NCBI GenBank assembly: GCA_044221335.1
Contig: JBGAPI010000080.1
Span: 1-8,751 of the forward strand
Direction: 5' to 3'
Length of the DNA stretch: 8,751 nt
From: JBGAPI01 sp044221335
GTDB lineage: Bacteria > Pseudomonadota > Gammaproteobacteria > Xanthomonadales > Ahniellaceae
Part shown: positions 1-6,024 of the stretch, one piece after another
Layout: each line of letters begins with the position of its first letter
Position numbering within the stretch: the stretch's first letter is position 1
The notes under the pieces: generated by a model
The model's database searches: none
Told to the model about the DNA's origin: nothing
The model's input: the letters and a program-made list of their open reading frames with translations, nothing else
Program-made: the position numbers and the translations under genes

Positions 1-229
1 TCTGATGCTCGACGCGTTGGCTACCTTTGCCGCGTGGATTGTCGGAACCAAAGCCAAGGAACAGCAGCTCGACCTCTACCTGGCCCCGGGAAAGTCAACG
101 CGAAACGCCTATTCCCTCATCCGCCTCGGATGGGAGGCGCCAAAGCATCGTTGGCTTCGGACCGATGTGCTACTCAGACACCTACGAAACACCACCAACG
201 CCTCGCCTACGAGCGAAGCGTGGCGTTGA
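1..229 (+). CDS. C-terminal part of a putative IS4-family transposase (5' end outside the window)
   Basis: The reading frame is open from the left edge (first complete codon at base 2) to a TGA at 227-229, so only about 75 C-terminal residues are visible. They read as a hydrophobic helix (ALATFAAWIVG), a short variable stretch, then a YSLIRLGWEA segment and a basic tail. This pattern, a hydrophobic 'LATFAAWL.G' helix followed by '.YS..RLG.EAL..RW', is what I remember from the extreme C-terminus of IS4-family transposases in Pseudomonas and Xanthomonas. The DDE catalytic residues would lie upstream and cannot be checked. Whether the element is intact is unknown, and no terminal inverted repeat could be confirmed downstream. 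The assignment rests on remembered family pattern and not on an alignment; an unrelated small protein remains possible. Confidence 0.55.
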   Translation, partial: LMLDALATFAAWIVGTKAKEQQLDLYLAPGKSTRNAYSLIRLGWEAPKHRWLRTDVLLRHLRNTTNASPTSEAWR

Positions 230-245
230 AAACCTGTCCAAACCT

Positions 246-269
246 CAGGGCTGAAGCCCCTCCCACAAC
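246..269. repeat. REP-like short palindromic repeat
   Basis: The segment contains GGGCT-GA-AGCCC followed by CCTCCCACAAC. Short palindromes of the type GGCTTCAGCC next to CTCCCACA are widespread dispersed intergenic repeats in Pseudomonas and Xanthomonadales genomes. It lies between the transposase stop and the convergent ATPase gene, a usual place for such elements. Only one copy is visible here, so repetitiveness is inferred from memory of related genomes. Confidence 0.4.
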
Positions 270-297
270 AGCCGCAATGCTGGGGCCCCTCGCGCCG

Positions 298-312
298 GCG
301 CGCAATGCGCGC
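298..312. other. Short GC hairpin abutting the 3' end of the ATPase gene
   Basis: GCGCGC-AAT-GCGCGC forms a 6-bp stem with a 3-nt loop, starting one base past the ATPase stop codon on the minus strand. There is no T-run after it in either direction, so it does not qualify as an intrinsic terminator. It could protect the 3' end of the mRNA. Confidence 0.3.
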
Positions 313-313
313 T

Positions 314-1483
314 CTACCTTTCCGGCCAATGCCACGCCGGCTGATCGAGCTCGCGCTGGCCGACCACGCGGGTTTCGCCGAGCTCCTTGTCGAGCGCGAT
401 CGTCGTGCAGGAGCTGTCCTCCGACAGCGTCGCGGCGAGCCGCGCGGCGTGCGAGACCACGATCACCTGGCTGCGTTTCGCCGCGGCGATGACCAGACGG
501 CCGAGCGCCGGCAGCAGATCCGGGTGCAGGCTGGTCTCGGGCTCGTTCAGCACCATCAGCGGCGGCGGGCGCGGCGAGTTCAGCGCAGCGATCCACAGCA
601 GATAGCGCAGCGTCCCGTCGGACAATTCTCCGGCACCCAGATCGCGCAGCAGACCGTGCTGCGCGAAGCGGAGCTCGAACCGTGCCGCGTCGACTTCGAT
701 GCGGACGCGGGCACCGGGGAAGGCGTCGTCGACCGCATGGGCGAGCGCGCCGTCGTTTCCGATCTCGAGAATGGTCTGCCACGCGGCCGCGAGATCGCCA
801 CCGTCGGCGCCGAGCCGCACCGTACGGGTGCCGAGGCGCGCCTGCCGGGCAGGCGCGTCGCGGTCGCTGCGGAAATGGTCGTAGAAGCGCCAGGCGCGGA
901 CCTCGTCGCGCAGCCGGAACAGTTCCGGCGCGAGGCCGGGATCGAGCGGCAGCTGGAACAGGCTGTCGCCGGCGTCGCCGGCGTTCGTGAGCACGCGCCA
1001 GTCGCGGCCGTCGCGCACCCGGAGCAGCGCGCCGCGGCGATCGACCAGCAGATTGGACGGACGCAGGAAGGGGCCGCCGAAGATCACCTCGCGCTTGATC
1101 TCGGGATCGAGGTGGAACGCCGTCACCGGCGGCTGTGCCGAAGGTGGCAGGCCGAGGTCGATCGCGTAGCCGAAGTCCTCGCCGGCGAAGCCCATCCGCA
1201 GCGCGACGACCTCCTTGCGCGGCCCACCCTGCACCGGCTGCTCGCCGCGCTTCATCCCGCGCGAGAACTGTTCCGGCCCCGCCCACAGCGTCGACGGCAG
1301 CCCGCCCTCGCGCGCGATCGCGCCGACCACGCCATCCTGCGCGGTCTCGGCGAGCAGGCGCAGCGCGCGATAGAGGTTCGACTTCCCCGAGCCGTTCGGT
1401 CCGGTCACCAGGGTCAGCGGACCGAGGGCGACGACGAGGTCGCGCAGGGAGCGGTAGTTGGAAATGGCCAGCGTGCGAAGCAT
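314..1483 (-). CDS. RecF/SMC-like AAA-family ATPase (AAA_21 type), function unknown
   Basis: This 389-residue protein is a single-domain ABC-type ATPase of the RecF/SMC-like group. Visible motifs are Walker A GPNGSGKS (28-35), an ABC-signature-like LSDGT (287-291), Walker B LMVLNEPE (309-316, with Asn at 313 where Asp is usual, followed by the catalytic Glu) and an H-loop VVSHA (342-346). The middle carries WRFYDHFR (198-205) and a GADGGDLAAAW stretch, which resemble uncharacterised AAA_21 ATPases. There is no TOPRIM domain, so it is not a full OLD nuclease, and no membrane segment. I chose the ATG at 1483 because family members start directly at 'MLRTLAISNYRSL'; a GTG 27 codons upstream at 1564 would add an unconserved stretch overlapping a palindrome. 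The chosen ATG has no Shine-Dalgarno sequence but has a -10-like CATACT six bases upstream, so it may be leaderless. No partner gene is adjacent. The substrate is unknown. Confidence 0.85.
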   Translation of the reverse strand: MLRTLAISNYRSLRDLVVALGPLTLVTGPNGSGKSNLYRALRLLAETAQDGVVGAIAREGGLPSTLWAGPEQFSRGMKRGEQPVQGGPRKEVVALRMGFAGEDFGYAIDLGLPPSAQPPVTAFHLDPEIKREVIFGGPFLRPSNLLVDRRGALLRVRDGRDWRVLTNAGDAGDSLFQLPLDPGLAPELFRLRDEVRAWRFYDHFRSDRDAPARQARLGTRTVRLGADGGDLAAAWQTILEIGNDGALAHAVDDAFPGARVRIEVDAARFELRFAQHGLLRDLGAGELSDGTLRYLLWIAALNSPRPPPLMVLNEPETSLHPDLLPALGRLVIAAAKRSQVIVVSHAARLAATLSEDSSCTTIALDKELGETRVVGQRELDQPAWHWPER

Positions 1484-1489
1484 TGCTGG

Positions 1490-1516
1490 AGTATGGGGGA
1501 GGAGATCCCGCGTCAC
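1490..1516 (-). promoter_or_regulatory. Candidate promoter of the ATPase gene giving a leaderless mRNA
   Basis: On the minus strand a -10-like CATACT (1495-1490) lies six bases before the ATG at 1483, and a -35-like GTGACG (1516-1511) lies 15 bp further upstream. A start six or seven bases after the -10 would fall on the ATG itself. Each hexamer matches consensus at about four of six positions and the spacing is short, so this is tentative. Confidence 0.25.
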
Positions 1517-1548
1517 GGCGGCCGCCGTCGCCGGACACGAGAGGCCGC

Positions 1549-1564
1549 GTGGCGAATTCGCCAC
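1549..1564. promoter_or_regulatory. Perfect 16-bp palindrome upstream of the ATPase gene (possible operator)
   Basis: GTGGCGAA-TTCGCCAC is a perfect inverted repeat with no spacer, centred about 73 bp upstream of the ATPase ATG. The form suits a dimeric repressor or activator, but no regulator gene is visible nearby and the motif is not one I recognise. It lies just outside the candidate promoter, so an upstream operator or activator site is possible. Confidence 0.35.
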
Positions 1565-1625
1565 TGGCCCGGCGGGGCCCGGGTCGATCTACCGGGGGCG
1601 GGTGCACCGGCGGCAATCGCAGGGC

Positions 1626-1657
1626 AAAAAAAACCCCCGATCACGGGATCGGGGGTT
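1626..1657 (-). terminator. Rho-independent terminator of the panC-side transcript
   Basis: An 11-bp perfect stem (AACCCCCGATC 1632-1642 with GATCGGGGGTT 1647-1657) closes a 4-nt loop. On the plus strand an unbroken A-run (1626-1633) lies on the low side, so on the minus strand the hairpin is followed by a U-tract. It is oriented to end transcription coming from panC, whose stop codon lies about 175 bp upstream. It also insulates the ATPase gene from read-through. Confidence 0.92.
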
Positions 1658-1730
1658 GAATCGGAGTGACGATTACCTCAATGCGCCCTGCTGCTAGGGG
1701 AATCGCTGGATAAGCGATCAACCCACCAGT
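1626..1730 (-). ncRNA. Candidate small RNA or structured 3' UTR ending at the terminator
   Basis: A possible minus-strand promoter has TTGTTT as -35, a 17-bp spacer and TAGACT (1743-1738) as -10. This predicts a transcript start near 1730 and an RNA of about 105 nt ending in the strong terminator. A second stem-loop (ATCGCT 1702-1707 with AGCGAT 1713-1718, 5-nt loop) lies inside. No ORF with coding character was seen here, and the segment is more AT-rich than its surroundings. It does not match an sRNA family I recognise. It may equally be the 3' UTR of the pantothenate operon. Confidence 0.25.
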
Positions 1731-1832
1731 GGCGAGAAGTCTACGCCGCCAAAACCAAAAAAACAACAGCTGTCGGAAAAAAGCCAAAGCGCTGACGAAG
1801 CGTTGCAATTTCCCAACAGTCGCAGTGAACTT

Positions 1833-2678
1833 CTACCCAATCAACAGGTTATCGATCAGTCGCGCCTTGCCAAGGCGAGCGGCGATCAGCGCGACCCGAG
1901 GTTCGAGGGGATGATCGGCAGCAGGCGCCAGACTGTCGGCACAACGCAACGCGGCGTAGTCGACCCGGAATCCGGCGTCCGAGAGGCGCTGGACGGCGGC
2001 CGCCTCGATCGCTGCCGGGTCCTGGCCGGCGGCGCTGGCGGCCCTCATCGCCTGCAGGGTCCGATAGATCTCGGCGGCCTGCTCACGCTCCGCCGGGGAG
2101 AGGTACTGGTTGCGCGAACTCATCGCGAGGCCGTTGGCCTCGCGGACGGTCGGTCCCGGCACGATCTCGATGCCGTAGGACAGGTCCCGGACCAGATGCC
2201 GGATCACCATCAGCTGCTGGTAGTCCTTCTCGCCGAAGACCGCCACGTCCGGCGCGACCAGGTGGAAGAGCTTTGCGACCACCGTCGCGACGCCGGTGAA
2301 ATGTCCGGGGCGGAAGGCGCCGCAGAGGATGTCGGCCAGGGCGAGCACTCGCACCTCGACCTGGGCGAGACCGCCGGCCGGATACATCTCCTCGACCGGC
2401 GGGGAGAACAGCAGGTCGCAGCCGCGCGACGCCAGGCCGGCCTCATCGCTCGCCGGCGTGCGCGGGTAGCTGAGGTAGTCCTCGTTCGGACCGAACTGCT
2501 TCGGATTGACGAAGATCGACGAAACCACGCGGTCGCCGTGGCGGCGCGCCAGGTCGATCAGCGCGAAGTGGCCTTCGTGCAGGTTGCCCATCGTCGGCAC
2601 GAAGACGATGCGCTGGCCGGCGCGGCGCCACTGGGTGAGCTGGCGACGCAGGTCGCTGACGGTGTTGACGATCTTCAT
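1833..2678 (-). CDS. panC: Pantothenate synthetase (pantoate--beta-alanine ligase)
   Basis: PanC joins pantoate and beta-alanine using ATP, through a pantoyl-adenylate, to make pantothenate for coenzyme A; it is cytoplasmic and a member of the nucleotidyltransferase superfamily. At 281 residues it has the usual length. Key motifs are the HIGH-like PTMGNLHEGH (28-37), FVNPKQFGPNEDY (56-68), the GEKDYQQ segment (149-155) and the KMSKS-like SSRNQYL (187-193). The ATG at 2678 fits the family start (MKIV). It has no good Shine-Dalgarno sequence of its own but overlaps, as ATGA, the stop of a five-codon leader ORF, so re-initiation is likely. It is the last gene of the pcnB-folK-panB-panC operon. 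The gene looks intact. Confidence 0.98.
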   Translation of the reverse strand: MKIVNTVSDLRRQLTQWRRAGQRIVFVPTMGNLHEGHFALIDLARRHGDRVVSSIFVNPKQFGPNEDYLSYPRTPASDEAGLASRGCDLLFSPPVEEMYPAGGLAQVEVRVLALADILCGAFRPGHFTGVATVVAKLFHLVAPDVAVFGEKDYQQLMVIRHLVRDLSYGIEIVPGPTVREANGLAMSSRNQYLSPAEREQAAEIYRTLQAMRAASAAGQDPAAIEAAAVQRLSDAGFRVDYAALRCADSLAPAADHPLEPRVALIAARLGKARLIDNLLIG

Positions 2679-2692
2679 CGGGTGCGGTCCAT
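2675..2692 (-). other. Five-codon leader ORF (MDRTR) overlapping the panC start
   Basis: On the minus strand GAGGT (2702-2698) is followed after five bases by ATG (2692-2690), four sense codons and TGA, which overlaps the panC ATG in an ATGA junction. The leader therefore has a better Shine-Dalgarno placement than panC itself. Whether it is translated is inference; the peptide is too short to have a recognisable family. Confidence 0.4.
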
Positions 2693-2720
2693 GGGATACC
2701 TCAACGAGGGATCTGTGCCG

Positions 2721-2776
2721 CGACAGCCCCCCTGAGTGCGGGGGGCGCGTCGCCCAGGCTTGGCCTGGGCTACGCG
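2721..2776. repeat. Pair of overlapping hairpins in the panB-panC gap (REP-like)
   Basis: Hairpin A pairs GCCCCCC (2726-2732) with GGGGGGC (2740-2746) around a 7-nt loop and can extend through CGAC (2721-2724) with GTCG (2749-2752). Hairpin B pairs GCCCAGGC (2752-2759) with GCCTGGGC (2763-2770) around TTG and extends, past one C/T mismatch, through CGCGT (2746-2750) with ACGCG (2772-2776). The outer stems share bases 2746-2752, so the full forms exclude each other. No T-run follows, so neither is an intrinsic terminator. Palindromes with GTAGCCCAGG ends are common dispersed repeats in Xanthomonadales. Confidence 0.65.
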
Positions 2777-2840
2777 GGGGTGTGGAAGGACTTCGAGGCT
2801 GGAAGAGCGAGGCGTCAACGCGATTCTCCCCGGCTCCCGT

Positions 2841-3656
2841 TCAGAACGAGTGTTCTGGGCCGGGAAAGCGGCGTTCGCGAACGGCCGCCGCGTAGGCGGC
2901 GAAGGCATCGACGACACTGCCGCGGCCCACCAGGAAATCCATCGAGAATTTCGGCCGCTTGCCGGGCGTGACACCGAGCATGTCGTAGCAGACCAGAACC
3001 TGGCCGCTGCAGCCGACGCCGGCGCCGATGCCGATGGTCGGAACGGGAATCGCGGCGGTGATTTCGGTCGCGAGCGTCGCCGGCACGCATTCCAGCACCA
3101 GCAGCCGTGCGCCGGCCGCGACCACCGCTGCCGCATCGGCACGCAGCTTCGCCGCGGCATCGGCCTCGCGCCCCTGCACCCGGTAGCCGGACAGCGCGTG
3201 CACCGACTGCGGCGTGAGGCCGAGGTGGGCGCAGACCGGGATGTCGCGATCGGCGAGGTAACGGATCGACTCCAGCATCACGCCGGCGCCTTCCAGCTTC
3301 ACCATCGCGGCGCCCGCCGCCATCAGCTGGGCGGCGTTGCGGAACGCGGTGGCCGGATCCGGATAGCTGCCGAAGGGCATGTCGGCGATCAGCAGCGCGC
3401 GCTTGAGGCCGCGAGCGACCGCCGCCGTGTGATAGGCCATCGCATCGACGCTGACCGGCAGCGTGCTCGACTGCCCCTGCACCACCATCCCGAGCGAGTC
3501 GCCGACCAGCACGACGTCGATGCCGGCGGCGTCGCAGGCCGCGGCGAAGCTGGCATCGTAGGCCGTCAGCACGACGATCGCTTCGCCGGCCGCCTTCGCG
3601 CGGTCGAGTGCACGCAGAGTGACGGGCTTGCCGTCAGCCTCGGTGGCGTAGGCCAT
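2841..3656 (-). CDS. panB: 3-methyl-2-oxobutanoate hydroxymethyltransferase (ketopantoate hydroxymethyltransferase)
   Basis: PanB transfers a hydroxymethyl group from 5,10-methylene-tetrahydrofolate to alpha-ketoisovalerate, giving ketopantoate, the first committed step to pantothenate. The 271-residue length is typical of this (beta/alpha)8-barrel enzyme. Recognisable are LTAYDASFA (30-38), VGDSLGMV (51-58), DAMAYHTAAVARG (71-83), ADMPFGSY (91-98), VKLEG (119-123), AHLGLTPQS (143-151) and the late GIGAG segment. The metal-binding residues map to D53, D92 and E122 and the catalytic Glu to E189 in LECVP. The ATG at 3656 lies three bases after the folK stop, with GGAG in the end of folK acting as Shine-Dalgarno, so translation is probably coupled. 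Its folate cofactor gives a functional link to folK. Confidence 0.98.
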   Translation of the reverse strand: MAYATEADGKPVTLRALDRAKAAGEAIVVLTAYDASFAAACDAAGIDVVLVGDSLGMVVQGQSSTLPVSVDAMAYHTAAVARGLKRALLIADMPFGSYPDPATAFRNAAQLMAAGAAMVKLEGAGVMLESIRYLADRDIPVCAHLGLTPQSVHALSGYRVQGREADAAAKLRADAAAVVAAGARLLVLECVPATLATEITAAIPVPTIGIGAGVGCSGQVLVCYDMLGVTPGKRPKFSMDFLVGRGSVVDAFAAYAAAVRERRFPGPEHSF

Positions 3657-3659
3657 CGG

Positions 3660-4184
3660 CTACTCCGCGGTGACCGCGACCGCCAGCACCGGATCGAGCC
3701 GGATCACGTCGGCGCGCGCCTCACCGGACAGCCGCGCCAGCGCGTCGCGCGCGAGGCCGGTGTCGGGGATGACGATGCTCTCGTCGAGCTCCAGCAGCGG
3801 CACCAGCACGAAGGCACGCTCGGTCAGGCGAGGATGCGGCACCGCGAGATGCGGCGAGTTCAGCGTCATCGCGCCGAACAGCAACAGGTCGAGGTCGATC
3901 AGCCGCGGCCCGAAGCGCTCGCCGCGGATGCGCCCGAGGCCGCGCTCGATCTTCAGCAGCTGGGTCATCAGCTGCACCGGCGACAGCAGGGTGTCGATCG
4001 CCGCGACCGCGTTGATGAAGTCGTCCTGCTTCACCGGGCCCCAGGGCTTGGTGCGGTAGTACGAGGAACGCCGGAGGCGCCGCACCGTCGGCAGAGCCGA
4101 CAGCGCGTTCAATGCGCGCTCCATCTGCGCGACCGGGTCGCCCAGGTTCGCACCCAGGCCGATGTATGCACGAGACCACGCCAT
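3660..4184 (-). CDS. folK: 2-amino-4-hydroxy-6-hydroxymethyldihydropteridine pyrophosphokinase (HPPK)
   Basis: FolK transfers pyrophosphate from ATP to 6-hydroxymethyl-7,8-dihydropterin, the step before dihydropteroate synthase in folate synthesis. The 174-residue protein shows the N-terminal YIGLGANLGD (7-16), the pterin-contacting YYRTKPWGP region (42-50) and the HPPK signature around RFGPRLIDLDLLLF (90-103), where D97 and D99 are the expected magnesium ligands. HPRLTERAFVLVPLLEL further on is also characteristic. The ATG at 4184 follows the pcnB stop after seven bases; a GGAAG lies somewhat far upstream, inside the pcnB end, suggesting coupling. The gene sits between pcnB and panB, an order well known in gammaproteobacteria. 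It is cytoplasmic and looks intact. Confidence 0.97.
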   Translation of the reverse strand: MAWSRAYIGLGANLGDPVAQMERALNALSALPTVRRLRRSSYYRTKPWGPVKQDDFINAVAAIDTLLSPVQLMTQLLKIERGLGRIRGERFGPRLIDLDLLLFGAMTLNSPHLAVPHPRLTERAFVLVPLLELDESIVIPDTGLARDALARLSGEARADVIRLDPVLAVAVTAE

Positions 4185-4191
4185 GATTCGA

Positions 4192-5745
4192 TCAGCTTCC
4201 CGAGTCGGTGCCGGGCGCGGACTTGCCCCCGGCGGATTTCGGCTTGCGCCGCCGGCGGCGCCGGCGGCGGGCTTTCGGCTTGTCGTCCGCGACGTCGAGA
4301 TCGCCGTCGTCGTCGACCTGCTGCTGGGCCGCGTCCAGGACCTCGTTCACCTGGTCGGGCGCGGCGTGCTGCAGCTGTTCCCACGCGGCGACCAGCGGCG
4401 CCAGCGCGGGCTCGTGCTGCGCGCGCAGCACGAAGAAGTCGTAGGCGGCACGGAAGCGCGGATGCGACAGCGTGCGCATCGCCTTCTTCCGCGACAGCTG
4501 GGTGAAGCGCAGCTGCAGCAGCCAGATCTCCTGCAGCGGCAGGGTGAAGCGGCGCGGCAGCGCGATCCGCGCGCCCTGCTCCGCCAGCACCTTGTTGCTG
4601 GCCTGGGTCCATGCCAGTTGCGGGTCCTCGCCCTGCTTCAGCAGGGCGTTGGCGCGCGCCTTCGCCGCCGGCCAGAGCAGCGCGGCGAGCAGGAAGGCCG
4701 GCGTCACCGACTTGTCGGCGAGGATGCGCGCGTCGGTGTTGGCAAGCGCCGCCTCGATCAGCCCGGCGCCGTCGCCGTGCGCGGCCAGGGCCTGCGCGGT
4801 CTCCGGCAGGAACTCGCGCAGCAGTCCGGTGGCGGTCAGGCCCTGGAAGCTCTCCGCCGCGTGACCGCTCATGAACAGCTTCAGCAGCTCGTCGAACAGC
4901 CGCGCCGGCGCGGAGCCGGCGATCAGCGGCGCCAGCCGCGGAATCGCGCGCGCCAGCGCCGGCTCGATCTTCAGGCCCAGCTTCGCGGCGAGGCGCACCG
5001 CGCGCAGCATCCGCACGGGGTCCTCGGTCAGGCGCTCGTCGATGTCGCCGATCAGGCGCAGCACGCCGGCCCGCACGTCGTCGTAGCCACCGACATAGTC
5101 GCGGACCGAGAAGTCCTCGATCGTGTAGTACAGCGCGTTGACGGTGAAGTCGCGGCGCAGCGCGTCGTCCTCGATGCTGCCGTAGACGTTGTCGCGCACG
5201 ATCCGGCCGTCGACCATGTGGCGCTCGCCGGAGCCGTCGTCGGACAGCGCGCGGAAGGTCGCGACCTCGATGATCTCCGGGCCGTAGACCACGTGCGCCA
5301 GGCGGAAGCGCCGTCCGATCAGGCGGCAGTTGCGGAACAGCGCCTTGACCTGCTCCGGCGTGGCGTTGGTGGCGACGTCGAAGTCCTTCGGCTGGATCCC
5401 GAGCAGCAGGTCGCGGACCGCGCCACCGACGATGTAGCCCTGGAAACCGGCGTCCTTCAGCCGGTACAGCACGCGCAAGGCGTTCTGGCTGATGTGCTTG
5501 CGCGAGATCGCGTGCTCGGCGCGCTCGATCACCCGCGCGGCCGGATGGCTGGTCCCGGCCTTGCCGCGGCGCTTGGCGCGATCAGCGCGTCGTTCCGCGG
5601 CGGGTTCCGACGCCGGCGACGCGGACTTCGCCGGCGCAGGCTTCGATGCCTCGGGTGCGGCCGCGGCTTCGGCAGCAGGCTTTTCCGCCTTGCCCCCCAG
5701 CCATCTCGGCAGTTTCGACAGCCAGCCGAATCGCGCGCGCGTCAT
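4192..5745 (-). CDS. pcnB: Poly(A) polymerase I
   Basis: PcnB adds 3' poly(A) tails that mark RNAs for decay. It is a class II nucleotidyltransferase related to the CCA-adding enzyme. The catalytic head shows YIVGGAVRDLLLG (about 104-116), the metal-binding DFD within PKDFDVATNA (DFD about 121-123), RRDFTVNALYY (about 197-207) and EDPVRMLRAVR (about 241-251). The N-terminal 70 residues are a low-complexity Ala/Pro/Lys/Arg extension, and the C-terminus ends in an acidic patch followed by eight consecutive arginines, presumably an RNA-binding tail like the basic tail of the E. coli enzyme. I prefer the ATG at 5745 (517 residues); a GTG two codons upstream at 5751 is about equally possible. The operon context with folK supports pcnB over a CCA-adding enzyme. 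It is the first gene of the operon, but no convincing promoter was found upstream. Confidence 0.95.
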   Translation of the reverse strand: MTRARFGWLSKLPRWLGGKAEKPAAEAAAAPEASKPAPAKSASPASEPAAERRADRAKRRGKAGTSHPAARVIERAEHAISRKHISQNALRVLYRLKDAGFQGYIVGGAVRDLLLGIQPKDFDVATNATPEQVKALFRNCRLIGRRFRLAHVVYGPEIIEVATFRALSDDGSGERHMVDGRIVRDNVYGSIEDDALRRDFTVNALYYTIEDFSVRDYVGGYDDVRAGVLRLIGDIDERLTEDPVRMLRAVRLAAKLGLKIEPALARAIPRLAPLIAGSAPARLFDELLKLFMSGHAAESFQGLTATGLLREFLPETAQALAAHGDGAGLIEAALANTDARILADKSVTPAFLLAALLWPAAKARANALLKQGEDPQLAWTQASNKVLAEQGARIALPRRFTLPLQEIWLLQLRFTQLSRKKAMRTLSHPRFRAAYDFFVLRAQHEPALAPLVAAWEQLQHAAPDQVNEVLDAAQQQVDDDGDLDVADDKPKARRRRRRRRKPKSAGGKSAPGTDSGS

Positions 5746-5878
5746 CGGCACGATTCCACGGCGACGCGGCCGAGCAGTGGGGTCGGAGAAGACAACGGCA
5801 CGATTCTGGACTTCCTGGTGAGTGTGGACATCGAAGCTGTCGAAACGCGGGCACGCCGCACTGGCGACAAATCGACGA

Positions 5879-5906
5879 TTGTCCTTTGATCGAAGACGGC
5901 TATACT
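5879..5906 (+). promoter_or_regulatory. Sigma-70 promoter of tRNA-Glu (and probably fdxA)
   Basis: TTGTCC (5879-5884) and TATACT (5901-5906) are separated by 16 bp, placing the transcript start near 5913, about 20 nt before the mature tRNA. The bases just after the -10 (ACGCGCC) are GC-rich, as in stringently controlled stable-RNA promoters. No separate promoter can fit between the tRNA and fdxA, so this one probably serves both. Confidence 0.75.
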
Positions 5907-5933
5907 ACGCGCCTCGCTCGATCCCGCATACCT

Positions 5934-6009
5934 GCTCCCATCGTCTAGCGGCCTAGGACATCGCCCTCTCAAGGCGAGAACAGGGGTTCGAACCCCCTTG
6001 GGAGCGCCA
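5934..6009 (+). tRNA. tRNA-Glu (anticodon CUC)
   Basis: A full cloverleaf can be drawn. The acceptor GCTCCCA (5934-5940) pairs with TGGGAGC (5999-6005). The anticodon stem TCGCC (5961-5965) pairs with GGCGA (5973-5977) around loop CTCTCAA, with anticodon CTC at 5968-5970 reading GAG codons. The T-arm AGGGG-TTCGAAC-CCCCT is perfect. CCA is encoded (6007-6009) after a G discriminator. The sequence closely resembles bacterial tRNA-Glu genes. The CUC isoacceptor supplements the usual UUC one, which fits a high-GC genome using mostly GAG. Confidence 0.97.
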
Positions 6010-6024
6010 TCTCCGGACCAGCGC

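Larger units (their letters stand above)
1484..1832. other. Gene-free interval between panC and the ATPase gene
   Basis: This 349-bp stretch has no supportable gene. The part nearest the ATPase is GC-rich and carries the palindrome and the candidate promoter. The middle holds the terminator. The panC-proximal part (about 1745-1830) is unusually A-rich on the plus strand for this genome. panD, which follows panC in many gammaproteobacteria, is not here. Confidence 0.8.

Noticed and set aside
305..1669. Long plus-strand open frames opposite the ATPase, and a 469-codon minus-strand frame (207-1616)
   Set aside because: Compositional shadows rich in Arg/Ala/Pro; the ATPase frame alone carries conserved motifs.
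1777..1803. Possible second terminator on the minus strand before the main one
   Set aside because: The stem is only 4 bp and the T-run lies seven bases away from it.
2803..2822. TTGACG as a -35 for a separate panC promoter
   Set aside because: No acceptable -10 is found at 16-18 bp spacing.
2736..5889. Long plus-strand open frames opposite panB, folK and pcnB
   Set aside because: They are antisense to genes with clear family motifs and show no domain of their own.
5998..6024. In-frame upstream start for fdxA
   Set aside because: It lies inside the tRNA-Glu 3' end, and the extra residues are not found at the start of FdxA proteins.
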